A DNA stretch of 64,000 nucleotides from Candidatus Segatella intestinihominis (GCA_900548535.1 URLG01000002.1:1-64000); one strand, 5' to 3'. Shown: positions 1 to 7,878, counted from the first letter of the stretch. Program-made: numbers and translations. The notes: a model not told the origin generated them from the sequence alone.

Positions 1-341
1 ATAGCATGGTACCGATTACAACGCTACGCGTGGTACCGATACAGCGCTATCGTCAAATAAAAAGAGTATTTGTTGCGCAAAAATGATATCAATAAGGCTA
101 CTTGGTTTGATAAAATGACCAGCCACAATAACAATACCAACACCAGAGCCACAATCAATCTGTGATGTCAATAACTACAGTACAAAATAAAATCAATAGT
201 TGACATTCCAATAAAATTCCAATTTCTGATTTTGAAAAATAAGAAGGGATAAATCAGCTATTGATAACAAGAGAATTGCTCATGACTTGTTTGAAATTTT
301 ACAAGTTATGAGCAATTTTGGAGAATACAAAGGAAACCTAC
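1..341. other. Left-edge region without a supported gene
   Basis: No complete gene can be supported here. Positions 6-86 are an open frame ending in TGA that could be the tail of a gene entering from the left, but nothing in it is recognisable. Within it, a unit beginning TGGTACCGAT occurs twice (about 8-31 and 31-52), each followed by a CGCTA-containing stretch, so it may instead be a short degenerate repeat. The remainder is AT-rich and contains one long inverted repeat, listed separately. Confidence 0.4.
274..317. repeat. 17-bp inverted repeat downstream of the R-M genes
   Basis: AATTGCTCATGACTTGT (274-290) pairs with the reverse complement of 301-317, with one mismatch and a 10-nt loop. 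It lies 25 bp past the stop codon of the M.EcoRI-like gene. No uridine tract follows on the minus strand, so it is either a weak transcript end or an mRNA-stabilising hairpin rather than a textbook terminator. Confidence 0.5.
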
Positions 342-1316
342 TTATACGATTCTTTTGATATGCTGCGGGCGTCTATTTCTTATTAGAATACGGAAATAAG
401 GGCATTTACCATTAACTCGTAAATCTCTACCATCATCTCCCTTTCTAAATCGAACTATTTCAAATTGTTCTGGATTGTATTTATGTAAAAAAGTTATAGG
501 AACCCCCATTAAACCACAATAATCTTTGGGGATATCTTGTGTCTTATTGACATTAATTCCATCACAATTATCATACATTGGATACTTACTCTCATTACCC
601 AAATATTGCTGGGTAAGATTGATGTCTTCATGTCGTTTGTTCAGTTCTATATTGGTTAGCCACAAGCAGCCATTCGTTGCAATAATGGTTTGCCCGACTT
701 CATTTACATGAACCTCAGATCCATATTGCTTATAGTCTTTAGGCACAATAAAACCGGAAATTCCACGTCCAAGATTAACACCAAGCCAAGCTTTGTCGTT
801 TTGTATCAAATCAAAAATTTCTTTGTATGTAATGGCATTGACATTGCCTATGATTAGAAATTGTTTGTTATATTTTACAATTTGTGACACGAATTCTCTA
901 AAGAGAGAAAATGGTGGATTTGTAACTACAATATCTGATTTTTTAAGAAGTTCTATGCATTCTTCACTTCGAAAATCTCCATTGCCTCTAAAAGGTGCCA
1001 TAAGCATGGGCTCAGTACCATTGTATTCACAATAGAATGCTCGCTCATAATTCTGTATTTGGCCAGAATTGTTATCTACATCTCTAAAACAAGATGCTAT
1101 AAGTTTGCGTAAGCCTAATCTGTGAAAATTATCTCTAAAAAAACGAAAAAAATTACTTACATTCGGATCATCACAATTACAATAAACAACTTTATTTACA
1201 AAGCTGTTTGGGTAATACTGAAGTTCACGTTCTATATCACATAATTGAGTATAGAATTCGTCCTTTTTTGACTTTTTCGCTTTTTGTAGTAATTTATTTG
1301 TTGCTTGTCTTACCAT
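342..1316 (-). CDS. M.EcoRI-like adenine-specific DNA methyltransferase
   Basis: This 324-residue protein is recognisable as an orthologue of M.EcoRI, which methylates the second adenine of GAATTC. Shared features are the N-terminal ATNKLL.KAKKSK.DEFYTQ segment, the VVYCNCDDP motif, the catalytic NPPF motif in a DIVVTNPPFSLFRE context, the LGRG.SGFIVP segment and the MGVPITFLHK block near the C terminus. Its length matches the family (about 325). It starts 1 nt after the endonuclease stop, the same R-then-M order as the classical EcoRI system. The gene itself contains two GAATTC sites (891-896 and 1254-1259), so self-protection is needed. Specificity is inferred from similarity to remembered sequences, not tested. 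Confidence 0.95.
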   Translation of the reverse strand: MVRQATNKLLQKAKKSKKDEFYTQLCDIERELQYYPNSFVNKVVYCNCDDPNVSNFFRFFRDNFHRLGLRKLIASCFRDVDNNSGQIQNYERAFYCEYNGTEPMLMAPFRGNGDFRSEECIELLKKSDIVVTNPPFSLFREFVSQIVKYNKQFLIIGNVNAITYKEIFDLIQNDKAWLGVNLGRGISGFIVPKDYKQYGSEVHVNEVGQTIIATNGCLWLTNIELNKRHEDINLTQQYLGNESKYPMYDNCDGINVNKTQDIPKDYCGLMGVPITFLHKYNPEQFEIVRFRKGDDGRDLRVNGKCPYFRILIRNRRPQHIKRIV

Positions 1317-1317
1317 C

Positions 1318-2151
1318 CTATTTACGATTTATTTGATTCCACAAATCTCTGCCTAACATCTGAAGTGAGGTTTCTGCAACCTCAAACATGATGTTAAACA
1401 TTTTCTGACTTTCCCAACCTCTTCCATTCCCTTGAGTATAGATAGATGCAGCTTGCAACATTATAGTTTTGTCTTCATGTTTTACAAAACGATTTTTACA
1501 AAGATTGGTATTTATAGGCATACCATAATTAGCCGCAGTTAAACGGTCTAATCTGTTCAACATACCAGAATTGTATTCTAATGTAACAATTCTACCATCG
1601 GGTCTTTTTACCTGTATTGTTTCTGTAAGAAAATTAGACCCCTCTAAAAATAAGACATATGGAAAATAGGATTCCGCAAGCATCAAGTTTGCTATTTCAG
1701 AGATGTTCTTGTGTGAACGTTCTATTGCATTGCCTGCTGCCATAAGATCTTGGTCTTTTTTAGTACCAACAAGTACTCCTTTTTCAATGTTTTCTATGTC
1801 TTTGCCTTGATGTTTGGCTTCTGATACCAACACGATTCTCCATTTTGCATTATCATCCTGTACTTCAATAAGACCTCCATCAGGTATGATGCTCGCATTT
1901 TCAACGAAAAGAGTCTGACCAAGGTACGGATCTATTTTCTGAAGAGCTTCATTAATCTCTTTTTTATCAACACTTTGGCGATATCTAAAAGTAAGTTGTG
2001 GATATTTTGCTTGTAAAGCACGTACAACTACATGAGAGATTGTTCCAGTGGCCTTGTCGTGCTTTTTAGCTTCTTCGCCAAAAATTCCAACTACGCCTTG
2101 ACTTTCAAGGTGCTGAGTTGTCAATCTTGATGATTGATTCTTTTTTGCCAT
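1318..2151 (-). CDS. EcoRI-like type II restriction endonuclease (predicted GAATTC)
   Basis: From the ATG at 2151 the product is 277 residues, the same length as EcoRI. The catalytic set falls at the EcoRI positions: Asp91 in PDGG, then Glu111 and Lys113 in SEAKHQGKD. The DNA-recognition segment DLMAAGNAIERSHKN is conserved, as are YVLFLEGSNFLTE, NRLDRLTAANYGMPIN and MLQAASIYTQG. GAATTC specificity is therefore very likely. An in-frame ATG at 2181 would add ten residues (MINNLHNIYN) with no EcoRI counterpart, so 2151 is preferred. The upstream methylase gene ends 30 nt before and M.EcoRI begins 1 nt after. No truncation is visible. Confidence 0.95.
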   Translation of the reverse strand: MAKKNQSSRLTTQHLESQGVVGIFGEEAKKHDKATGTISHVVVRALQAKYPQLTFRYRQSVDKKEINEALQKIDPYLGQTLFVENASIIPDGGLIEVQDDNAKWRIVLVSEAKHQGKDIENIEKGVLVGTKKDQDLMAAGNAIERSHKNISEIANLMLAESYFPYVLFLEGSNFLTETIQVKRPDGRIVTLEYNSGMLNRLDRLTAANYGMPINTNLCKNRFVKHEDKTIMLQAASIYTQGNGRGWESQKMFNIMFEVAETSLQMLGRDLWNQINRK

Positions 2152-2181
2152 ATTATATATATTATGTAAGTTATTAATCAT

Positions 2182-3363
2182 TTAAATATTAAAGAAGTCG
2201 CTCAAAGGGCGAATTTTTGCCCGATAAGTATTTATTCTTTCTTTTATATTGTTTGGTATTTTGAATCGTTTTATTTCAGTATTGTCAAATTTTAGAACAA
2301 TATAATAGGATGCATGCGAAGGCGAAAAACCATATTTTTCCAAGGTTTCTTTATTCCATATCTGGAAACAACCTTTACGCTTTAGTCTAAATATTTGGCA
2401 ATTTTCTCCGTTTGTATGGAGCAGTAAATATTCCATGCGTTCAAAACCAGAGGTGACACACAAAGACCCTTCTGAATCTCCTGCTCGAAGATAACAAATG
2501 CCCGTTTCTACCATTTTTTTCCTTGTTTCTCGTCTAGCATGGTTTACCATGATAGTAACTTCACAAGGATTTTCGGTTATCTGCTTTTGCATATCTATAA
2601 AGCGTAAGGGATTCTCTATATCCATTTTCCTTTTTTTTCCAAGTAAGAGAAATTCTTCATCTTGTTCTATGCCTATAAACTTTCGCCCAAGTAAATTCGC
2701 AGCAATACCAGTTGTGGAACTTCCTGCAAACGGGTCAAGTATGGTTTCTCCTGCTTTTGTCGAAGCAAGTATTATCCTATACAGTAATCGCAAAGGTTTT
2801 TGGGTCGGATGTTTACCACATGTCTTCTCCCACAATCCTACAGTTGGTAATTTCCAAACATCAGGCATAAGCTTACCTCCATTTAGCTGTTTCATTAACT
2901 CATAGTTGAAATAATGCTTAGCCATAGGAGTTTTCTTAGCCCATATTATATATTCAGAAGAAAAATTGAAATGCAAATTTCCCCAAGTAGGTGTAGGATC
3001 TGATTTCTGCCAAGTAATAATATTTATTATTCTAAAGCCTGCATTCTTTAAGCATTTTTCCACAGAAAAAATGTTATGGTATGTCCCACACACCCAAATA
3101 GTACCATTATTTTTCAGTAATGGCTTGCATTGATTAATCCATTCTTGATTAAATTTATCAATATCATCGCTAGATTTTGCTTTATCCCATTCCCCTTTAT
3201 CCACAGAAACCAATCGCTTTCCCTGAATTTTCTTTCCACCATTCGACAAGAAGTATGGTGGATCTGCAAATATCATATCAAACTGATTGGATATTTGGCC
3301 TAATATCTGCAATGAATCACCTTTGTAAAGGCTGAATTTTTGATCTGTAGACTGGTAATACAT
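2182..3363 (-). CDS. DpnA-like beta-class adenine methyltransferase with extra C-terminal domain
   Basis: Residues 1 to about 245 form a beta-class N6-adenine methyltransferase. The catalytic motif FADPPYFLSNGGK is followed by VSVDKGEWDK, the HPTQKP segment and the SAM-binding DPFAGSSTTG. The FLSNGG...VSVDKG.WDK signature is closest to DpnA (M.DpnIIB), the second methylase of the DpnII system, which can methylate single-stranded DNA. DpnA is about 268 residues. This protein is 393 and carries about 140 further residues with no motif I recognise. It could be a target-recognition or RAMA-like domain. It starts 1 nt after the M.RsrI-like gene and abuts the longer reading of the endonuclease gene. 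Its target (GATC, GAATTC or another) cannot be read from the sequence. Confidence 0.88.
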   Translation of the reverse strand: MYYQSTDQKFSLYKGDSLQILGQISNQFDMIFADPPYFLSNGGKKIQGKRLVSVDKGEWDKAKSSDDIDKFNQEWINQCKPLLKNNGTIWVCGTYHNIFSVEKCLKNAGFRIINIITWQKSDPTPTWGNLHFNFSSEYIIWAKKTPMAKHYFNYELMKQLNGGKLMPDVWKLPTVGLWEKTCGKHPTQKPLRLLYRIILASTKAGETILDPFAGSSTTGIAANLLGRKFIGIEQDEEFLLLGKKRKMDIENPLRFIDMQKQITENPCEVTIMVNHARRETRKKMVETGICYLRAGDSEGSLCVTSGFERMEYLLLHTNGENCQIFRLKRKGCFQIWNKETLEKYGFSPSHASYYIVLKFDNTEIKRFKIPNNIKERINTYRAKIRPLSDFFNI

Positions 3364-3364
3364 A

Positions 3365-4309
3365 CTATTCTGTTTGAGTTACTAATTTGACTAATTCAAA
3401 ATATTTATCTAAATGAATATCTTCCAAAATCTCATAAGGCTTGAAAGACGATGCATCTGCTCTTGAAATATGTTTTTTAAGATATTCTTTCATTGAGCTA
3501 TCTGTATCAATCAAAATAGAATTGCGATTTTCTTCAATGCAGACCCTTCCTGTTGTTCCTGAACCTGCAAAGAAATCCAAAACTATCGCCCCCTCATAAG
3601 ATAACGCTTTAACAAATCTTCGGATTATTTCCAAAGGCTTTTGAGTTGGATGTCCTACGCGTTCTTTTGAGTTTCCATTTAATCTTCCTATTTCCCAGAC
3701 ATTTGTCGGATTTTTCCCTTTTTCTACATTTTTAGGGTTTAAACGTTTGTCTTTTAATGCATTTTTTCTTGACTTTTCATTATAGGGTATTCTTACAGAA
3801 TCCAAATCAAAAAAATACTTATTTGTTTTGGAAAGCCAAATAGCCTCCTCATGACGATTGGCAAAATATCTATATGCAGTCATACCATTTTTATAATGCC
3901 AGACAATAAGGTTGATAAGCCTCAAATTAGTATTGTGTCTCACATAATGGAGAATCTCTAAAAGATCCCCTTGTTTCATGTCTTGAAATTGAAAACCACC
4001 AAAGATAACACAATTGCCATTATCTGTCATTATACGATAGATTTCATCTATCCATTGTTTGGCCCATTCGAGGTAATTAGGATAAGAATCCCAATATTCT
4101 AATCCTAAATTGTACGGAGGGTCAATAAGTACTAACTGGATAGAAGAGTCCGGAATAGTTTTCAAAAACTTAACTGCATCTTGAATGTATAATGCATGGT
4201 ATGTCTTTGTTACATTTTTCATACATACAGCACTGCTGTGCTCAACACCGTCACGACGTTGCTGAACTATAGTACGCAGGCCATTATTGTTATGTGCTTT
4301 ATTAGACAT
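3365..4309 (-). CDS. M.RsrI-like adenine methyltransferase (predicted GAATTC)
   Basis: This 314-residue beta-class N6-adenine methyltransferase has DPPYN (motif IV) first and DFFAGSGTTG (SAM-binding) after it. It resembles M.RsrI (319 residues), the methylase of the Rhodobacter EcoRI isoschizomer, over its whole length: the HSS-containing leader, IFGG.Q.Q, WHYKNGM.A.R.FANRHEE, NKYFFDLD.VR.PY, KDKRLNP..VEKG.NPTNVW and RVGHPTQKP. M.RsrI methylates GAATTC, so this gene is predicted to duplicate the specificity of the M.EcoRI-like protein two genes downstream, from a different structural class. It lies 82 nt after the XRE-ImmA gene and is followed within 1 nt by the DpnA-like gene. Confidence 0.92.
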   Translation of the reverse strand: MSNKAHNNNGLRTIVQQRRDGVEHSSAVCMKNVTKTYHALYIQDAVKFLKTIPDSSIQLVLIDPPYNLGLEYWDSYPNYLEWAKQWIDEIYRIMTDNGNCVIFGGFQFQDMKQGDLLEILHYVRHNTNLRLINLIVWHYKNGMTAYRYFANRHEEAIWLSKTNKYFFDLDSVRIPYNEKSRKNALKDKRLNPKNVEKGKNPTNVWEIGRLNGNSKERVGHPTQKPLEIIRRFVKALSYEGAIVLDFFAGSGTTGRVCIEENRNSILIDTDSSMKEYLKKHISRADASSFKPYEILEDIHLDKYFELVKLVTQTE

Positions 4310-4391
4310 ACTTTTATATTTTTTGTGTTCTTGAATTGAACATGTTATTATGACATAAATGTTTAGAATATCCTGTATATAGACATATCAC

Positions 4392-5453
4392 TCATAAAGT
4401 CGAATGCCTTATAATACGGAGATGAGTAGTTTGGTTAATACAGAAATGGTAAATAACATCTATAGGTAAATGAAATATTTCAGATAACTCTACATCTGTA
4501 TAATTTAGCTCTGTCTTAAACAACTTATACGCATCATAAAAAAGAGTAGGAGTATCAAGATAGACATTTCCTGGCTCTCTTTTTCTATACCCTTTTCTAC
4601 TAAGTTCCACATTAATATATTTATATTTCTCAGGAGTAATAGCTCCAAGATCTTTTGCTCTATGAGCAATAGAAGCCATAGACGTTAACCAATATTGCTT
4701 AAGAGGAAGAAGATATGACAAACGCAAATCTGTTAAGGAATTTTTAATTTCCTCTGTTGGCATAAGGAACTCGGCTGCAAAAGAAAACGCTTCCTTTTCC
4801 TTGTCACGATAATCAGGTATTGCTATGTCTGGTGATATATGCATAACAATATGTCCTAACTCATGTGCTATAGTCAGTCTCTTATGATCATTACTATAAT
4901 TGCCATTTATTACTATTACAGGGTATCCTAAATCTGTTAAGAAAGAAACGCCATCAAAACCTTCATCACAATCATATAATTGAACAATGATTATTCCATA
5001 CGATTCTAATTTAGAGCATATTTGAACCACTGGGCCTTGTAATATCCCCATTGAACGGCGAATAAAATGTGCAGCAACCACTGGTGTGAAACCCTCTGAA
5101 AGGTCTATTGTTTTCAATGTAAAAGGAGGAAATTCTATAGAATCAGACATTTGGTCTACAATATACCCAATCAATTTTATGGATTTTTCGATATAGTCTT
5201 TTTCCTTTTTTGTAATGCCTACTTTTTTTCTATAATGAGCACTATCTATGTTGTTAGATATTACTTGGTCGTAAAATGAGGATGGAAATCCCAAGAAATC
5301 AACTATCTTTCGAATTATTTCATCAGAAAGTTGACCAACACCCTTCTCAAACTTGGACAAATTCGATTGTGACAAGCCTTGTATATGAGAAGCTAATTCT
5401 GTTTGGGAATAGCCTTTGTATTCTCTAACAAATGTCAGTTGTCTCGGATTCAT
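4392..5453 (-). CDS. XRE HTH / ImmA-IrrE family metallopeptidase
   Basis: This 353-residue fusion has an N-terminal XRE/Cro-type helix-turn-helix (residues about 5-60, with YSQTELASHI and SQSNLSKFEKG). The C-terminal ImmA/IrrE zinc peptidase domain has HELGH at 197-201 and a downstream glutamate in KEAFSFAAEFLMP. Relatives cleave repressors (ImmA acts on ImmR, IrrE on DdrO) or act as autonomous regulators, and the fused HTH points to DNA binding. It sits between an unknown gene (48 nt upstream) and the methylase/endonuclease genes, all on the same strand. It is well placed to control the restriction-modification operon in the way C proteins do; this is inference from position. Confidence 0.9.
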   Translation of the reverse strand: MNPRQLTFVREYKGYSQTELASHIQGLSQSNLSKFEKGVGQLSDEIIRKIVDFLGFPSSFYDQVISNNIDSAHYRKKVGITKKEKDYIEKSIKLIGYIVDQMSDSIEFPPFTLKTIDLSEGFTPVVAAHFIRRSMGILQGPVVQICSKLESYGIIIVQLYDCDEGFDGVSFLTDLGYPVIVINGNYSNDHKRLTIAHELGHIVMHISPDIAIPDYRDKEKEAFSFAAEFLMPTEEIKNSLTDLRLSYLLPLKQYWLTSMASIAHRAKDLGAITPEKYKYINVELSRKGYRKREPGNVYLDTPTLFYDAYKLFKTELNYTDVELSEIFHLPIDVIYHFCINQTTHLRIIRHSTL

Positions 5454-5500
5454 ATTATATATTATAATTAATTTTATTTAGAGTCTGGCAACTCGTGTTA

Positions 5501-6145
5501 TTATATTGCTTTATTGTTGCCCTCTCGTTTTTTTACACGTATCTTTGGATGTACGGCTTGAACTTCTGCAAGAGGAGTAAAGAGTGTAATCTCTTGCTGT
5601 GGAATAACATCATGTTCATCCATTGTCCATTTGACCTTTTCTTCATCAATATAGACTAATCTTGGATTAGTTAGTTCACCTACAGATGACTTGGAATATC
5701 CAAAAAAGACAATTGGTGCAATACAATCTTCCTCTTCACTAAACAAATAGCCTTCCTGCTGATTTTCTATTTTAAGAAAATGCTCGGTTTTGATATTCAT
5801 AGGCATATTGTTCTTCTTTAGTTTTTTAAACAGTACAATGTATCCATTGGTATAAAGAAACATTCTTCCATACATACCTTTCTTCAAGTTTGAGCCGAAG
5901 TAATCTCTCAATGACTTCATTAAGTATGTATTAAAAAAAGTAGCCTCAAAACTTCTAACTCTGTCTTGAGGATTGTATTTCTTAATATCACAATTATACG
6001 ATTTTACAGCTTCGTGAAAAGCTGCAAAAATTTGTTGTAACGCAACATTCATGTCTTTTTGACATTCTTTAGCGTTTATTATACGCTTTCGTTTGCGTTT
6101 CTCGCTGAAAATGCCTATCTTTGCAGGCGTTTTAAATTTATACAT
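5501..6145 (-). CDS. Hypothetical protein paired with XRE-ImmA
   Basis: I do not recognise a family for this 214-residue protein. It has no signal peptide or membrane segment. The N terminus is very basic (KRKRKRI), followed by a helical stretch. The middle (EATFFNTYLMKSL, then YTNGYIVLFKKL) suggests a mixed alpha/beta cytoplasmic fold. It is the first gene of the island and lies 48 nt before the XRE-ImmA gene, with a promoter and a dyad symmetry just upstream. Possible roles are a partner or substrate of the peptidase, or the second half of a toxin-antitoxin-like pair. The AT-rich composition matches the island rather than the flanking chromosome. Confidence 0.75.
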   Translation of the reverse strand: MYKFKTPAKIGIFSEKRKRKRIINAKECQKDMNVALQQIFAAFHEAVKSYNCDIKKYNPQDRVRSFEATFFNTYLMKSLRDYFGSNLKKGMYGRMFLYTNGYIVLFKKLKKNNMPMNIKTEHFLKIENQQEGYLFSEEEDCIAPIVFFGYSKSSVGELTNPRLVYIDEEKVKWTMDEHDVIPQQEITLFTPLAEVQAVHPKIRVKKREGNNKAI

Positions 6146-6182
6146 AATTTTAAAATCTTTATGAGTCGCCAGGCTCGATTAG

Positions 6183-6206
6183 TAATCTCTGTTGCAGCAG
6201 AGATTA
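6183..6206. promoter_or_regulatory. 24-bp dyad operator at the island promoter
   Basis: TAATCTCTG-N6-CAGAGATTA is a perfect 9-bp inverted repeat. It begins about 10 bp downstream of a minus-strand -7 element and so covers the predicted transcription start of the operon headed by the unknown gene. This is the expected place for autorepression by the XRE protein encoded two genes on. Confidence 0.6.
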
Positions 6207-6215
6207 TTTTTGCTG

Positions 6216-6223
6216 CAAAGATA
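6216..6223 (-). promoter_or_regulatory. -7 element TATCTTTG for the restriction island
   Basis: On the minus strand this reads TATCTTTG, matching the Bacteroidota -7 consensus TAnnTTTG. The predicted start point is near 6209, leaving a leader of about 64 nt before the ATG at 6145. No -33 TTG is seen at the usual spacing. Confidence 0.55.
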
Positions 6224-6486
6224 TATAAAAAAAATGATTTATTGTATTTTTATATATATAATTTAACATTAAAATTGTATTTTTACATACAATATTATCT
6301 TAATCACTCCATCATTCCCGATTATTGAATGATAGAATGTAACAATGCATTCTACATATTTAAATAATAGTAGCCTGACTTTTGAGGGCTATCACCCCGA
6401 TTAGGGCAAGGTCTTTGAGGGTCCGAACATCGGTTGCGCTCGGAAGAATGAAAAGAAACTTTTCTTCTTCACTCGCTTGTACGATG

Positions 6487-6552
6487 TTTCGGGAGTAACC
6501 CGAAAGGTTTTGAGTAACTCAAAACATACCTTGCTGTGTCTTTGTGGACACA
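6487..6552. repeat. Cluster of three short hairpins
   Basis: Three adjacent perfect stems: TTTCGGG-AGTAA-CCCGAAA (6487-6505), GTTTTGAG-TAA-CTCAAAAC (6507-6525) and TGTGTC-N6-GACACA (6535-6552). The first two share the GAGTAAC core. The arrangement resembles a nicking or protein-binding site more than a terminator. Confidence 0.6.
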
Positions 6553-6838
6553 AACGAACAACAAAATAAGACTTGGTTTCTTGCGGAGCATCAAGTCCAG
6601 TTTTTATCAAAATAACATAAATGCTATAAGCATTTACCACCATGTAACTTTGCTGACGTGCAGATTTGCTGATTTATTGTCGTACTGTCGTATTGATTTG
6701 ATGTCGTATTGCTATAGATAAATACCTCTATAATGGAGCAATAACTTGGTGCAAGGAATATATACATCTTCATTTCTTTAGACTTGTATATTTTGAGTTA
6801 TGCAAGACTTATGCAATACAGTCAAGTATCTCAGTAGT

Positions 6839-6886
6839 CATGTAAAGTGCTTTACATGTAATACGTATGATATATAATACGTATGA
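6839..6886. repeat. Palindrome plus 12-bp direct repeat upstream of the HTH genes
   Basis: CATGTAAAG-TG-CTTTACATG (6839-6858) is a perfect 9-bp palindrome. It is followed by TAATACGTATGA at 6859-6870 and again at 6875-6886, a 16-bp period. It lies about 120 bp upstream of the promoter of the first HTH gene and may bind recombinase or the excisionase-like proteins. Confidence 0.5.
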
Positions 6887-7007
6887 CATATATACAGACA
6901 TTGCCATCTCAATGTCGCTCCTGTCCTTGAACTCGGCAATCAGTTCCATCTGACGGACAATGACTGCCACGGATTTGAGAAACGCTTGTTTTTGAGTTGT
7001 TGCGCCT

Positions 7008-7015
7008 TACCTTTG
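7008..7015 (+). promoter_or_regulatory. Promoter (TTG-N19-TACCTTTG) of the HTH gene pair
   Basis: TACCTTTG matches TAnnTTTG, and TTG at 6986-6988 lies 19 bp upstream, the standard -33/-7 spacing. The ATG of the first HTH gene is at 7080. Confidence 0.65.
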
Positions 7016-7079
7016 CACTCGCAAACGTGAAGTGCCAAGCAATTGGACTTTGCAAGTATCAACTCAAAAAAAGAAAACT

Positions 7080-7349
7080 ATGGGATTTATCGTATTGGAA
7101 GAAGAGGCATTCAACTATCTTGATGCCCAGTTGGAACTTTTTGTGAAGCGCATGGATAGAATCCGTGAGCATACAGAGGACAAGGCTATGAACAAGTGGC
7201 TTGACACGCAGGATGTGTGCCAGATGCTCAATATCTGCCCACGGACAGTGCAGACACTACGAGACAACGGGACCTTGGCTTACACGCAGATTAGCCACAA
7301 GACCTATTATAAGCCAGAGGACGTGATGGCTATTGTAGATAAGGTGTAG
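7080..7349 (+). CDS. Small helix-turn-helix (excisionase-like) protein
   Basis: This 89-residue protein (start at 7080) is typical of the paired helix-turn-helix proteins carried by Bacteroidota integrative elements. An N-terminal helix is followed by WLDTQDVCQMLNICPRTVQTLRDNGTL and a short wing ending YYKPEDVMAIVDK, an MerR/excisionase-type winged helix. The frame is open 16 codons further upstream (7032), but that start would shorten the promoter leader greatly, so 7080 is chosen. It likely controls excision or expression of element genes. The second HTH gene follows 43 nt downstream with the same architecture. Confidence 0.85.
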   Translation: MGFIVLEEEAFNYLDAQLELFVKRMDRIREHTEDKAMNKWLDTQDVCQMLNICPRTVQTLRDNGTLAYTQISHKTYYKPEDVMAIVDKV

Positions 7350-7392
7350 GACAGGAAGAAAGATATGTATTATCACAAAAAATGAGACAACT

Positions 7393-7701
7393 ATGAGCAA
7401 TGAAGTAATGACAAGACACAGCGAGTGGATGAGCCACATCGTGAGCCACCTCAACCGAATAGTTGATGATTTTGAGCGCACAGTCAAGAACTACAGACCA
7501 ATGCTTGGCGGTGAACGTTTCCTGACAGACAAGGAGCTTTGCGCCAAGTTGCAACTGAGCCGCAGAACCTTGCAGGACTACCGCAACAATGGCATCATTC
7601 CCTATATCCAACTTGGCGGAAAGATACTCTACCGTGAGTCCGATATAGCGAAAATTTTGATGGTCAACTACCATGATGCTTATAGAATAAAGGGTATATA
7701 A
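7393..7701 (+). CDS. Small helix-turn-helix (excisionase-like) protein, second copy
   Basis: This 102-residue paralogue of the preceding gene has an N-terminal helical part, then FLTDKELCAKLQLSRRTLQDYRNNGIIPYIQLGGKI and the wing YRESDIAKIL. It is cotranscribed with the upstream copy and followed by a strong terminator. Tandem pairs like this accompany CTn-type tyrosine recombinases and are thought to act as recombination directionality factors or regulators. Which function applies here is not visible in the sequence. Confidence 0.85.
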   Translation: MSNEVMTRHSEWMSHIVSHLNRIVDDFERTVKNYRPMLGGERFLTDKELCAKLQLSRRTLQDYRNNGIIPYIQLGGKILYRESDIAKILMVNYHDAYRIKGI

Positions 7702-7733
7702 GGCAAGATGGTGATGATAGGATGGAAAGAATT

Positions 7734-7782
7734 AGGCGACAATGTATAATGTACCGAGTATGGTTGTTATACGTTGTCGCCT
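7734..7782 (+). terminator. Terminator of the HTH gene pair
   Basis: AGGCGACAATGTATAA (7734-7749) pairs with 7767-7782 over 16 bp with one mismatch. It is followed by TGTTTTGT on the plus strand, 33 bp after the HTH stop codon. Confidence 0.75.
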
Positions 7783-7878
7783 TGTTTTGTAGGCTATACC
7801 GAGTTTGTTGACTATACTCAGTGCTATCAGTATAAAATCTAATACCTGAAAACACTGCGGTGGTTCGCCTAAGTGGCT

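Larger units (their letters stand above)
6224..7007. other. Long intergenic region with several hairpins
   Basis: About 780 bp without a credible gene; an 80-codon minus-strand frame at 6401-6643 lacks any family character and overlaps the hairpins. The region contains ATTGTAT-N6-ATACAAT near 6270-6290, three consecutive hairpins at 6487-6552 and a palindrome with direct repeats at 6839-6886. It separates the island from the recombination genes and could hold transfer or recombination sites of a mobile element. Confidence 0.5.

Noticed and set aside
6113..6124. Plus-strand TATCTTTG inside the first gene of the island
   Set aside because: It matches the -7 consensus but lies within the N-terminal codons of the minus-strand gene and faces no plus-strand gene.
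6401..6643. 80-codon frame across the three hairpins
   Set aside because: Overlaps structured non-coding sequence, no family similarity, no ribosome site.
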